A DNA stretch of 64,000 nt from Sarcomyxa edulis (lineage: Eukaryota > Basidiomycota > Agaricomycetes > Agaricales > Mycenaceae), in contig QUOL01000014.1 of the NCBI GenBank assembly GCA_009761415.1, forward strand, positions 434,001-498,000, read 5' to 3'. This document shows, piece after piece, positions 12,284-23,161 of the stretch. The position numbers were made by a program, and so were the translations under genes. The notes under the pieces were generated by a model, which worked only from the letters and a program-made list of their open reading frames with translations, ran no database searches and was not told the DNA's origin. Positions within the stretch are counted from its first letter, which is position 1. The number at the start of each line of letters is the position of its first letter.

Positions 12284-13949
12284 CTACGCGAAATACATGA
12301 GATCATTCTTCTTCTTGCTTTGTACTGCAGAAATAACGTGTCAGTGACGCAGAAACACGAGAAACTTCGAAAACATACCTTCAGCAATGCCACTCAAGAA
12401 ATGTTCATGGCCCAACTTCGTCGCACCCTCTCGAAGTGCAATCATTCCAGCTTCTACACAAACAGCCTTCAACTGCGCGCCATTGAACTCGTCCGTACTT
12501 CTTGCCAGCTCGTCAAAGTTCACATCGTTAGACGTTGACATTTTCCTGGAGTGGATTTCAAGAATACGTGCGCGCGCTGTTTCGTTGGGCAGTGGGAACT
12601 CAATTTTACGATCGAGACGTCCAGAACGGAGTAGTGCAGGGTCTAGGATATCAATTCGGTTGGTAGCTGCGATGACCTGGAGTCGCATTCGTCAATACAC
12701 GATAAAATGATTGGATTTTGCAATCCACTGACCTTGATTCGGTCGTCACTACCAAACCCATCTAGCTGATTCAGCAACTCCAACATCGTTCTCTGAACCT
12801 CTCGATCACCGCTCTTCTCTGAATCGAATCGCTTCGTTCCAATGGCGTCCAATTCATCGATGAAGATGATTGCTGGGGCTTTCTCCTTTGCCAACGCAAA
12901 CGCATCACGAACGAGTTTCGCACCGTCACCAATGAACATTTGAACCAAGGAAGGCCCGGCGAGTTTCAGATAACAAGCTTTGGTTTGGGCAGCACATGCA
13001 CGAGCTAGCAATGTCTTTCCCGTTCCTAATGTCTGAAATGTTAGACGCTGACTAATGCAGAGAGAGGCGAAGAAAGTCAACCGCACCTGGAGGTCCATAC
13101 ATAAGACAGCCCTTGGGAGGCTTGATGCCCAGTGTCTTGAATTTGTCCGCCTGCTCCATTGGCAGTACAATCGCCTCTACAAGCTCTTCGATCTGCTTCT
13201 CCAAACCTCCAATATCCGTATATGTCTCAGTCGGTCTCTCGTCAACTTCCATTGCTTTGACACGAGAATCAAATTCAGCAGGAAGTGTGTCGAGAACGAG
13301 ATACGAGTCCTTGTTCACGCCGACCAGATCGCCGGGTTTGAGTTGCTCGGGCGGTACAAGTCCAATGAGAGGCAGGAACACAGTTTGACGGGTAGAAGTT
13401 TTGATGACGGCACATTTCCCTTTACGCATAGAGTCAAGGTCCTGGTTCGCGCCATCTTCTTCTACCTCGGGGTCAACTTCTAAAATCTAGAGGGGCAGCG
13501 CGTGCAGTGTGAATTTACGAACGCGGCCATAAACTGACTTGAACGCACCTCGACTACATTTCCGACAAGGTACGGCAAGACCTTGTTCTGCTTGATCTTC
13601 TCGCCATTGTCCCGAATTTTCTCTTTCATGACTGTCTGTTCGTGTTGCAATCGTAGAGTTTCCGACCTCATTACCTGAGATGACTTGTTGACACACATCC
13701 TCTCTCCCTAATTCTGCGGAGACATACCTTGATATCATTCTCAATCAACCGTATCCTCGTTAGTATTTCGTCTGTTCCCAATGCCATTATTTCTTCTGGG
13801 ATATCCTCCCAAGTCTCCTCTGCAGGTTGATCGGGGGTTATGTCCATTGCGGCGTCTGGGGAAACATCTGAAGCTGAAGCAGGATTCTCTGGTTGTTTCT
13901 CCGGGTTACTTGGGGGGTTACTTGGGGGTGGGGGAGGTGCGGAAGACAT
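12284..13949 (-). CDS. rpt5: 26S proteasome regulatory ATPase subunit RPT5
   Basis: This AAA+ ATPase of the 19S base unfolds substrates and helps open the 20S gate. The start [14 protein letters not shown] leads into a Pro-rich N-terminus and a coiled-coil region ([31 protein letters not shown]). Next come the OB-fold segment [10 protein letters not shown] and [19 protein letters not shown], typical of RPT5 rather than other RPT proteins. The Walker A motif GPPGTGKT is split by an intron between GPPG and TGKT. Walker B is [12 protein letters not shown], and [14 protein letters not shown] carries the arginine fingers. The last exon reads [13 protein letters not shown]. Yeast Rpt5 ends in an HbYX motif that docks into the 20S ring; here the tyrosine position is Phe (YFA). 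About six introns are inferred. Identity is near certain. Confidence 0.96.
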
Positions 13950-14066
13950 AGTGAAAGATGAAGAGCTGCGATGAAGTCGAGGTCGAATTCGTTGGACGCG
14001 TACTCCTCTGCACAACAACGACAAAGCACAGCCACCAACCACCCCAGATGTCAGAGGAGGCTGAGT

Positions 14067-14917
14067 GGGTGACTTCCCGTAAGGTTTTTCTGTAGATTCT
14101 GATGCTAAATTTCGAGCTCCGAACAATTTCAAATAAATCTACAGCGACGTCTACAAACCGTAAGCTCGAAGTCTGTAAATCTACAGCATGAAAACATTCA
14201 GATCACAAGATCTCCCTTAAGTTTTCTCCCTTGCCATGTCAGACGATCTACTCTCTTCGTCTTCTCGAGGAAGAGGCGCGACTCGATGACGAAACTGTTC
14301 GATGCAAGCTGCTTTGGGTCTCACTCTTTTCCTCGGTGTCTATCGAGGAAGAGGGAAAGGTGTATGGATGTATAGGTTAGGCGAGAAAACTGATCGTCAG
14401 TGAAAGAGAGGTTCCGAGTGACGAGCCATAGGAGGGAGTGTGTAAGATTGACGGGCTCCGCTAGTACCTTCGCGTTGGACCTTGGACTTACTTCAGAAAA
14501 CCCTTGCTGGTGGGAATCCATGAGGCAAAAATATGAAAATGCCGTAGAGTGAAGAAAAAAAGTAAAGACAGTAAGGGAAGAGAAAGAATAAGGAAACACT
14601 CAGCTGGTATTGCTCGCTCTTAATAAGTGGCGATTGAAAGCCACGGAGTCTGAAAACATGATCGACACTCGGATATATGAATTTTATGCGACGAAAGATC
14701 AAATTCGACGTATTCTGAGGTCTGTAGGGGGGTCATGACCCCTCTGTAGAATGGGAATTTGTCGTGGAAACGTCTTGACGACGCGAAAATCTGCAGAGGT
14801 AACTTTTGACCAGCGGACCTCTAAATTGATTGAATTTGCGCTCGGCATCCCGGCATGGCGACATCTGCAGACAGATTTGATGGAATTTCGTCTGTAGATT
14901 CTTACGGGAAGTCACCC
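14067..14917. mobile_element. 851-bp terminal-inverted-repeat element (MITE-like)
   Basis: GGGTGACTTCCCGTAAG at 14067-14083 is matched by its exact reverse complement at 14901-14917, a perfect 17-bp terminal inverted repeat. The base triplet AGT flanks both ends (14064-14066 and 14918-14920), as a 3-bp target-site duplication would. The motif AATCTACAG or its complement recurs near both ends (about 14091, 14135, 14172 and 14892), as subterminal transposase-binding repeats do. No transposase or other coding frame is seen inside. It fills nearly the whole divergent promoter between rpt5 and eaf6, 118 bp from the rpt5 ATG and 26 bp from the eaf6 ATG, so it probably supplies promoter sequence to both. 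The superfamily is undetermined. Confidence 0.75.
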
Positions 14918-14943
14918 AGTGGCGCTGCTCGCTGCTCGCCGCG

Positions 14944-15648
14944 ATGTCCAACGATCCGCCACCGGTCGTAGCAGACGACAGGGCACGATATGATTCAATC
15001 CGCAAAGAACTCTTGCAAGCTCTCGTCAAAAAGAGACAAACCGACAAACATCTGGTTCGTTCATCACGAAATTACATTCTGACATCGACTTACCAGGTTC
15101 GATAGGCGCAAATAGAGGTTCAGTTATACAATCTAGAGGCTTCGTACTTGACAGAGACACCAGCGCATAGTGGAGGAAATATCATTCAAGGATTCGAGGG
15201 TTATCTCAAGAATCAGACAGGAAGTGCGCGACGGAAACACGATGTCAACGACCAGGATCGTATCTTCTCGAATAGCAGTCTTACTACCCCGAGGGTGCGA
15301 ATTCATTCTGTACCTGCTTCATTGAGCACTAAGCGTACTTTTTTACAGTCTCTTGAGCTACTAGGCGACATGGACGATGGAGGTGCAGAGGAATATATGA
15401 GACAGTCGAATGGCCATACAGGTGTAACGACCGTGATACTACCTCCAGCCCCCCGGACACAGGAATTGACAGCGGCGCAGCAGAAGAAGATACGCGACAA
15501 GGAATACCAGAGGAAGAAACGAGCCAGTACATCTAGTGCTAGGCATCGAAGTACAGGAACGATCAGTGGGGACGAAGATGCTAGCGTCCTCAGTGTCAGT
15601 TCTTCCAGAAGACCGACAAAGAGAGCAAGGTTGGCTGATGAGGACTAA
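14944..15648 (+). CDS. eaf6: NuA4 histone acetyltransferase subunit EAF6
   Basis: The product starts MSNDPPPVVADDRARYDSIR and, after one intron, continues AQIEVQLYNLEASYLTETPA then GNIIQGFEGYLKN. This is the conserved core of Eaf6/MEAF6, a small coiled-coil subunit of the NuA4 (Esa1) and, in many species, other MYST acetyltransferase complexes. A 54-nt GT-AG segment (about 15295-15348) could be an intron whose removal keeps the frame; reading through it also stays open. The C-terminal half is disordered and basic (KKIRDKEYQRKKRAST, RRPTKRARLADED) and looks like a nuclear localisation region. Family length is usually 110-200 residues, which fits. The start codon lies only 26 bp from the end of the upstream inverted-repeat element. 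Confidence 0.9.
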
Positions 15649-15985
15649 TGTTCCTAGTTGTAGAGATTAACATATCGAGTAAAGTCAAGTTCACCTGCGG
15701 TCGCACTTTCTCTACGCTGACATTAATATTGCTTCATAGGCTTTTCCTTCTTGTATCATAGTTCTTTCATTCCTTTTTGTACACAACTAAACCGACACCT
15801 CACTATATCATTATCCATGCCAATGCTTTACCGGTTATCTGAATTGCCTCAAAGTACAGAATGCCGATGGCACCGGTATATGATTCATCTCCCTCGATTT
15901 TACCCCGCATGATCAATACTACCCTCGTATATAAGCCGTCGCCGTCGCTGCCTCTCACTCTCACAACTCTACTCAACCTGCATTC
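15649..15985. other. 3' region of eaf6 and promoter of the ABM-like gene
   Basis: This 337-bp intergenic segment between two plus-strand genes holds the probable eaf6 terminator region. A TATA box lies near its right end. Confidence 0.45.
15928..15935 (+). promoter_or_regulatory. TATA box of the ABM-like gene
   Basis: TATATAAG lies 58 bp upstream of the ATG at 15986 and is followed by a C/T-rich leader, the usual arrangement of a well-expressed fungal promoter. Confidence 0.55.
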
Positions 15986-16755
15986 ATGGCCACCTTCGAA
16001 TTTGCGCAATTTACTGCCACTGACAAGTACATAGCAGATCAGACATCACTCAATCCCGCACTCGACGCAACAAAGAACGTCGATGGTTTAATCGAGTATG
16101 TCACTATTGCCCTCGCCTTCAATCCAGCTACACTGATCCTTCATTTAGCTACTTCCACGGTCTTCAGGTCGAGGACTCCAAGACTGCTTACTTCTTCGTC
16201 TGTGAGTCTTACCAGAGCTTCCAGCTCCTTCTGCGATCGCTTATACATACCCTTACTAATTCTCCACAACAGCCTGGGAGTCCGTCGAACATCACCTAGC
16301 TATAACCAAGCACCCAAAGTACCCTGAGCTAGTCAAAAACCTCCATCCCTTCGTCCAACCTGGTTCCGTCTCCTTCCAGCACGTCAAATTCAACAAGGAC
16401 CCCTCCACCACCTCTTTCGCCGCCCCCGTCACCGAAGTTGCCGTCATTACCTTCAAATCCGCGACATCAGAAGAGATAGTCAAGACTCTCGAAGTCGTGT
16501 CGAAAGCGCTTGATGAGGCGAAGGGTCAAGTAGCTAATGCCTATGGAGAAAGTGTAGAGAATAAGGAGGTGTGGTTCATTGTCGTTGGATGGGAATCCAG
16601 AGAAGTGAGTTTTCCTCGGTCGCATCGCATCTTTACTCAACCTTTTGTAGGCGCATGCGGCTGCGGTCAAGTTGGAGCCATTCCCGACTATCGTGGGGAG
16701 TCATCGGTCAGATACTGAGATCCAGATGGCGCATGCTAGATTCATCAAGCACTAG
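15986..16755 (+). CDS. ABM-like (dimeric alpha+beta barrel) protein
   Basis: The spliced product is about 200 residues: MATFEFAQFTATDKYIADQ, then GLIDYFHGLQVEDSKTAYFF, SWESVEHHLAITKHPKYPEL, then a second half (EVAVITFKSATSEEIVKTLE, KEVWFIVVGWESREAHAAAV). The repeated pattern of beta strand, then W-E-S-x-E and a helix of His/Ala, is that of two tandem antibiotic-biosynthesis-monooxygenase/EthD-type ferredoxin-like folds. Such proteins act as cofactor-free oxygenases, cyclases or stress proteins, and the exact role here cannot be read. Three introns (near 16098, 16201 and 16603) are fixed by GT-AG ends and frame. It has no signal peptide, so it is likely cytosolic. It lies at the left edge of the metabolite-type gene group, convergent with GMC oxidoreductase 1, and may belong to it. 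Confidence 0.75.
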
Positions 16756-17170
16756 AATTGAGAAGGAGGTGCGGTCAATTGGATACGAGAAAAAACAGCA
16801 AACAATATCAATATGTGAATCATCTAAAGAGACGTTTTTTTCTCTGCCCAGTTCACCGTACCCAGCCATGTACAGGCTGCATTCACCTTACAACCTGATG
16901 CAGGACGCATGATGATGAGGACTGAGTACACACTTCGGCCTAGAAGATTTCGCTTCGCGTCTGATACTGTCAGTATTGTGGAAATCTTCACCAGACCATG
17001 AACCTCGTAGGATGATAGGAAGGGAAGAACATCCTTCGAGGATTGACGCTTGTCCGACTTACAAACGAGATCAGTTTGACTTTTACTCCTACTAGTAGGT
17101 CTGAGGTACGGTGAAGTTTGTTCGAGGGTTCGTGGTTGTAGAAGTACATTTATAGGACGACAAAAGGGAT
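16756..17170. other. Convergent 3' region with a nested hairpin
   Basis: This 415-bp stretch separates the stops of the ABM-like gene (+) and GMC 1 (-). At 16943-16989 GAAGATTTC and GAAATCTTC form a perfect 9-bp stem. Within its loop ATACTG-T-CAGTAT (16964-16976) forms a second stem. It could be a terminator-like RNA structure for either gene. Confidence 0.5.
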
Positions 17171-20152
17171 TTAAGAGTTGGTCGTCTTCGCAATTTCATT
17201 CGCAGCTATATGTGCCATTCTGTTGAGTGATAGAATGAGTTTCTTAGGCTCGAACTCTAAATATCCTGGTACGTACCCGTATAACAACGATTGAGGGTGT
17301 GTTCCGATGTGCTATATTTCGTTCAGTTTCGTTCAATTACGACAAGACAATTTCATTGAACTACGTACAATGGGAATGATGCTTGCATCAACCTGAGTAA
17401 ATGAGTTAGACAAAGAATTGGTTCAGAACAACAACAAATGGCGCACTGACCACACGGAGGTTACTGGTCCCATATACCTAGACTCAAAAAATTGATGTTC
17501 AGTGACTACGGTTTCTGAACCGAGAGACCCACCTTCAATGTATCGTTCACCACACCATTGTGTTCTCGGGGGAGCATAGACGCTGTTCCTATATGGGAAG
17601 ACAATATGAGTTAAGACTCGTAGTACTTAGAGCAAGGTATCGGAACCGATTGGATGCCATGCGCTTGTGGTGTGCTGGCGGACATATTCAGCCAACTCAG
17701 CGTCGGATGAAGTCGGTAGTGGGTCGACGATACGTAGGGTCTCAACACCTAGAGCACCTGTTTGCATGATTTTGAAGGCATATTTGACGGCTTGCACCAT
17801 CATCACTGTGTCTATCGAGAATCGATTGTTTGCATCAACCGTCGAGTCACAAGCCATCTCACTTACCTATATCAGCCGGTGAGTTAAGTAGACCAAGATC
17901 TATGGCAGGTGGATCGAGGGGAGAGCTAGATGTCAGATGAACCTAGTCGCTGGGTTGAGCCGAATTCTATGAACGTCGAAATGAGGACACTCACGTTTCC
18001 ACGACTCCAGGAATGTTGCAGGAAAACAGAGAGCGAGTAATGGCGAGCGTCTTTCTCTTGCGATCTAGCTTCACCAAAGTACGCTATCCAAAAAGACGAT
18101 CCATTCAGTAAAGAAAAATACGATTTTGTGTTTCAAAGTACCTGGGAACAGAACGATTTCCAACTGGGCAACGCCATTCTCGGTAAGCCAAGATCGTTGT
18201 AACTCGTATACCTTTTTCCAGGGCGATTCTTGTATGTCCTGAGCGCTCAGTGCTTTGTCCAAGGCCGCAACCATCGGAGTGAAGACGTTGTCGGGAATAA
18301 AGTCACGCGCAGACAAGAAGACGAACGTGGAGGGGGTTGCGGCGAGCATTCCAGTCTTACTATCCGAATACAGTTCAGACTGCTTTTTTGCGAAGCTAGG
18401 ATCATTCATGTCTTCGATGGTGACATGATCACCCGATAGCACAGCGCCAATCGAGACGCTGACATGGTCCTTTACACGGTCGTTATCAGTTAACTACAGC
18501 AGGGAAGCGGACATGATACTGACTTGGAGGTTTTCTCCTACTCCGGGTAAATCAATTTCGAGGGGAATATTGAAACGACGTAGTACATTTGGGTCACCGA
18601 TTCCTATTGGATTGAGTGAGCTCTATTCACCGACCCTGTGGCACACGACTCACCCGACAGTTCGAGTAGTTGTGGTGTTTGTATGGAACCTAATCTCGAG
18701 CAGATACTTCAGAACGGTCGGGTGCCGAATGGCACCAACTCACCTGCACTAAGAATCACTTCTTGTAAAGCTTTTGCGGTGAAGGTTTCGGATCCAACTT
18801 GATACTCGACTCCTTCAGCTTTCCTGTCTCCTTTGGCGTCTTGTTCGGAGGATAAGACGACTCGGGTGGCATGAGCCCCTGTCAGGACAACAAGGTTTTT
18901 CCGGGCTCGATTAGGCTCGAAGTACGCCTGTTCGATTAGATTTGAGGTTATCGTCCAGCGAAAAAAGTAAAAATCTTCGACTTACATTCTTGCTATAGCT
19001 GCGTGTCCTGGTGGTAGGATCGATTGACGCTGTCTCCGTCCATATACCGATAGGATTTCCAGATCCCTGGTGAGAGGTAATCTGAGAGCAAATCATTGCA
19101 CACACTCGGGAACACTCACTGCTGCCAAATTGGTAGGAACCCCTAGCGCATTCATAGTCTCAAACAAAGGCAGAGCAATATCGTAATAGAAGGTATGAGT
19201 GGATGTTTTGATGTAGCCCTCTCTGTCGTATCATGAGAAGACATAACACGACAAGTGAAGTCACAAGTGGTTCCATACCTTCCATGATTTTCTGGGTCAT
19301 TGTTTGCGTGGTATTTCTGCGCTATGTCGGGGAGAGGTGGAGACCATCTCTCGCATGAATCGATGGCAGATTTGATGCGTTCCCAGCCCCAGCCTAACTA
19401 TCATCAGCTGTTTGAGAATGAGGGGTGTTGAATGTACTGACCAGAAATACCCAAAGATTGCCAACCTAGAACGAATGTCAATCTCTAAATGATCAACATG
19501 ATGGATGCAACTTGATTTACCATCATGTTCAACATGTGAGCCACTGAGATAATTTGAGTGAGAACAACTTAAAAACGCGACACAAGAGCTAATTACCGTG
19601 TGAAGGCCATATAATTCAACGCGGCTGTTCCTCCAAGTACTTTCCCTCGAAACATTGGCACTTGTCGTCCATTAGCATGTTCCTGGTTCGTAGTTGAGAA
19701 GCCCCAATCATATTCTGGCTCTATAATAAATCATCGTTATGAGCAAGGATATATCCGATAAGCAGAGGGATATCCTCACTTCCGAGCGCTTGCCCAATCA
19801 GACCTACGAGCGCGTCAGTAAGACTTCTGCATCGAGGACTCAAGTGAGCGTGCCTGGAAAGCGGATTACATCGTCCTCTTTGTCCTGACCAGCTTCAATA
19901 ACCCCCACTGTGACCGCAGGATCATGAGAAAGTCTGGAAGTATAGAAAGTCAAGAATGTTGCGTCTGTGATGGATGGGGTCAACAAACAGAGTGGCTAGA
20001 GCCAGGCCAGAGGTTCCGCCGCCTAATCAGTAAACAATCGTGGTCAGCTTGCGCATCATTTCGATTGCTGCGAGGGAGCTCGTACCAACGACGATGTAGT
20101 CGAACTTGTGCTGCGAAAAAGTCGAAGCGAGTGATTCTCCGGATGAAGTCAT
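17171..20152 (-). CDS. GMC oxidoreductase 1 (no signal peptide)
   Basis: This FAD-dependent glucose-methanol-choline oxidoreductase resembles aryl-alcohol oxidase and choline dehydrogenase. The N-terminus MTSSGESLASTFSQHKFDYI leads to the FAD-binding VVGGGTSGLALA and then DPAVTVGVIEAGQDKED. Middle exons carry the GMC signature region (GKVLGGTAALN type), WGWERIKSAIDSCERW and KYHAN. The substrate domain includes FIPDNVFTPMVAALDKAL and LQRSWLTENGVAQLEIVLFP. The C-terminus has the catalytic His in SAWHPIGTASMLPREHNGVV and the second His in HIGTHPQSLLYG, ending AANEIAKTTNS. There is no secretory signal, unlike the two GMC genes at 27.4 and 35.4 kb, so an intracellular enzyme is expected. It is very intron-rich, with well over ten introns. 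Start: first ATG in frame before the FAD motif. Confidence 0.88.
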
Positions 20153-20989
20153 TTCAGTGAAAGCACGTTTCAGACTGGTCCACAATGCTGTAGCTCAACA
20201 CGGTCAGCACGAGAACGATAGTCATATATAACACTGACTTTGCCTGGGGTTCCTTTGACCGAAACACATACCCGGTCAGTGATTCGGCTCTCGGGTCTGG
20301 GCCGATAAGGAGCCCATATTCACTCAATTCCTATAGGGTGCCAAATGCAATGGACTTCCTAAGAGATCCGTGTTGATAATCAGACCTCCAAATAGGTCGC
20401 TTGGAATGTTCTTCAACTTTGTGAAGTTCTGAAATTCGAAGCCATCTGGAAGATGATAGCTTCCGCGCCAGCACCGTGACCAGGGAGATCGTCCGAGTCC
20501 GAATCCTAGGCTGGCCGCTGGCCATATATAACGCAGATCAAAAGATGGAGTGAGCCTTATCAGAAAGATTGCCACAGTGCCACTGATTGCTTCTGATCTG
20601 TGGGTATTTTGGTTGCAAGAACCAAGTAAAGTAAGAACTTTGTAAGAACTGGTTCGGCGTTTGTGGCTGCCGTAATGACTCCGACGATGCCGGACTCTAT
20701 CTCCGCTCGGCGAGAACGCGTCCTTGCAACTTGGTCACGGACGAACGCAGCCCACACGCAATACATTGACTTTCCATCAAATGTACATCAGAGTACATCA
20801 AAGTCTCAAGAAGCCCATAGCCAGGGGCTCCCATCTGATCGCGTAGAATCCGGAAAACTTCAACGGAGTTTGTGGCTACTAACTTTATTCATCCAGCAAT
20901 GCGACATGTTGCCGCATTAAACCCTTATATCTCGGCTCTTTGACTGCCAGGGACTTTTGCTGCTTGACCTCAGGCTACCAACAGATACT
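20153..20989. other. Divergent promoter region, GMC 1 / DUF6533 gene
   Basis: These 837 bp lie between two divergent starts. Short frames on both strands have no motif. A near-duplicate GTACATCAGA / GTACATCAAA occurs close to 20780-20800. Nothing else can be supported. Confidence 0.4.
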
Positions 20990-23009
20990 ATGCTGCCAGC
21001 GTCCGAGATTCCCATCTCGTTTCCCCTCGCTGCTACTCTTCAAGACCTAATCAATGTGCTGAACGAAGCCGATGCTGTCCGTTGTACTACCAGTAAGTGG
21101 CATGGCATCCCTGAGGAATTTGACACATTTCATACCTGTCTCTCTAGTGGCGTCACTGGTAAGCGATCCCGCACAAAATCAAACGAAATTAGCTTATCAG
21201 GCCTGTAGGCACTCTTGTTGTATGATCATATGATAACATTCGACATCGAGGTATGTTCCAAGTTCCTGACACATAACTGACGCTATCACTCATACGGCTG
21301 CGCGCAGGTGGAACGTATTTGGTCGTGAGTCGTCGCAAGTCTGGGACATCCTTCGGAGCTCACATTGATATCCTTGAATTGAACCGTAGACTCAAATGGC
21401 GCCTTCCCAAAATCCTTTTCTTAGTCAATCGCTACATAACACCCCCTATGCTCGTGTAAGTCGTTCTATGACATTATCATTCTTGTCCTAATGTCTTTTC
21501 AGATTCAATGGCATCGGTAGGCCTCCTCGTCTTCCTCCTAATTTGCGTCCCGCACACTGACTGGATACAGTTTTGACATTACCGAATCTCTCTACTGGAG
21601 TGAGTCGCATATGTGATAACTGTCGCAGGCAGATACCTAATCTAAGATTTCTGACATCTGGTTATTCTAGTTGTGCGTACACTTCTGCTTTCATAGTCGC
21701 TCTTAACCTGAAAACCTCTGCCGTATAGCTGTGGGTTTTGGTTACAGTGGCAAATATGGTGAGTCGTGTAATATTCTAGATTTGCGCAGTCTTGACCATG
21801 CTTGGTTCCAGGCCCACTCTAATAGCTCTTACTACCGTGGAGCTTGTTCTCATTGTACGAGTATCGGCACTGTGTGAGTCCTTCTTTACAATGACGATGC
21901 GGTTTCTGATAATGGCAAAAAATAGATGGAAATAATCCAGTACGTTCTCCTGACATTGATTTCGAGATCTCGGAATGAAGATGCCCTATTTTAGTTTATT
22001 TTCCGTGGGCTTTTGATGGTCTATTTATGTGTGTGCATTTATTGTTCATCCGTCCCCAGAAAATCCGACAAATATGAACAGGCGAAGTTGGTACAATGCT
22101 TGGGATTGCGGGATTTCTGTACCGAGGGACACCGAATCGTATGTTTGTCCTCATATCCATATCCCCTTCCAGCTTCTGATCCGGACTCAATTAGCGTTAT
22201 CTGCCTCCTCTTTCCTACCTGGCTGTTACTCGATCAGCTTTGTACCATGGCTTTATGGGTTTTGGTAAGGTGTCAAATCGGTCTTGCAGCAGAAAAAACT
22301 CACGATTTGTATAGGGTTGCGCCCGTCATATTGGAGAGTACGTATATGAAGTCCTGGCCGCTGAGTGCCCTTCTAATGTAATCCGCTTTCTCCTCTTAGG
22401 TATCATCGTTACTCTGACCGTGTATAAGACAATCCGCCTTTTGTTGAATCACAATTATGGAAGTCCCGCGTATGTCGACTAAACACTCTGTATACTCCGT
22501 TTCTTGCCACTGACAAGTCTTTCTAGGTTACGACTACTCACTCGAGACTCCATGATCTATTTCTTGTTCATGTTTTGTAGGCCAATTTATCGTTTTCTAC
22601 ACCTTCGCTCACCAATGACATATGAACTAGCCATATTATTTGCGAACCTGATTATCTTCAAGTTTGCTCCTCCGTTCTTTTCATCTCTTTTAATTGGGTG
22701 AGTTTCCATCTTACTCTCACCGCTCAAAAGATTGTTCGAACCTGGCTTTTTTAGCCCCTCGAGTGCTATTGCATGCATGGCGGTAAGCCTCGAAAATTAC
22801 ACCTGTAGTTATATCCTCAAATTCACCATTCCTTTGGGAAACAGGTCGCCCGCATGATGATGAACATGCGATCTCTCGCTTTCAACCCCGTCCTCGATAC
22901 TCGCAATGTCGGAGTAACTCACGAGCTCCAGACGTTGCCGTCCATCCGGTTCAAGAAATTCGGGCGCGTGGGCGTGGAATCTAGTGTGACGGCTGTTGAA
23001 CTGGCATGA
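20990..23009 (+). CDS. DUF6533-domain multi-pass membrane protein
   Basis: After MLPASEIPISFPLAATLQDL and several tiny exons the product reads ALLLYDHMITFDIEVERIW then SLKWRLPKILFLVNRYITPP. This is the hallmark of DUF6533, found at the N-terminus of a large, mushroom-specific family of seven-helix-like membrane proteins of unknown function. More hydrophobic segments follow (for example YELAILFANLIIFKFAPPFF). The cytosolic tail is MMMNMRSLAFNPVLDTRNVG, ending RVGVESSVTAVELA. The gene is cut by about 15 very short introns, so middle exon edges are uncertain. It sits between GMC 1 and the prenyltransferase gene; a role in transport or sensing is only a guess from location. Confidence 0.75.
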
Positions 23010-23161
23010 GCAGTATTTCTTGCTCTGCATGTAATATGTAACATCACGGGACCAAGTTTATGTTGTGTACAACCACACGCAATTTTGGGAGGGAATATAC
23101 GAGCATCTCGAGGATTTGTACCGAAAAGGCATAATGATTTTGAAAATGTTTGAAAATGTTG

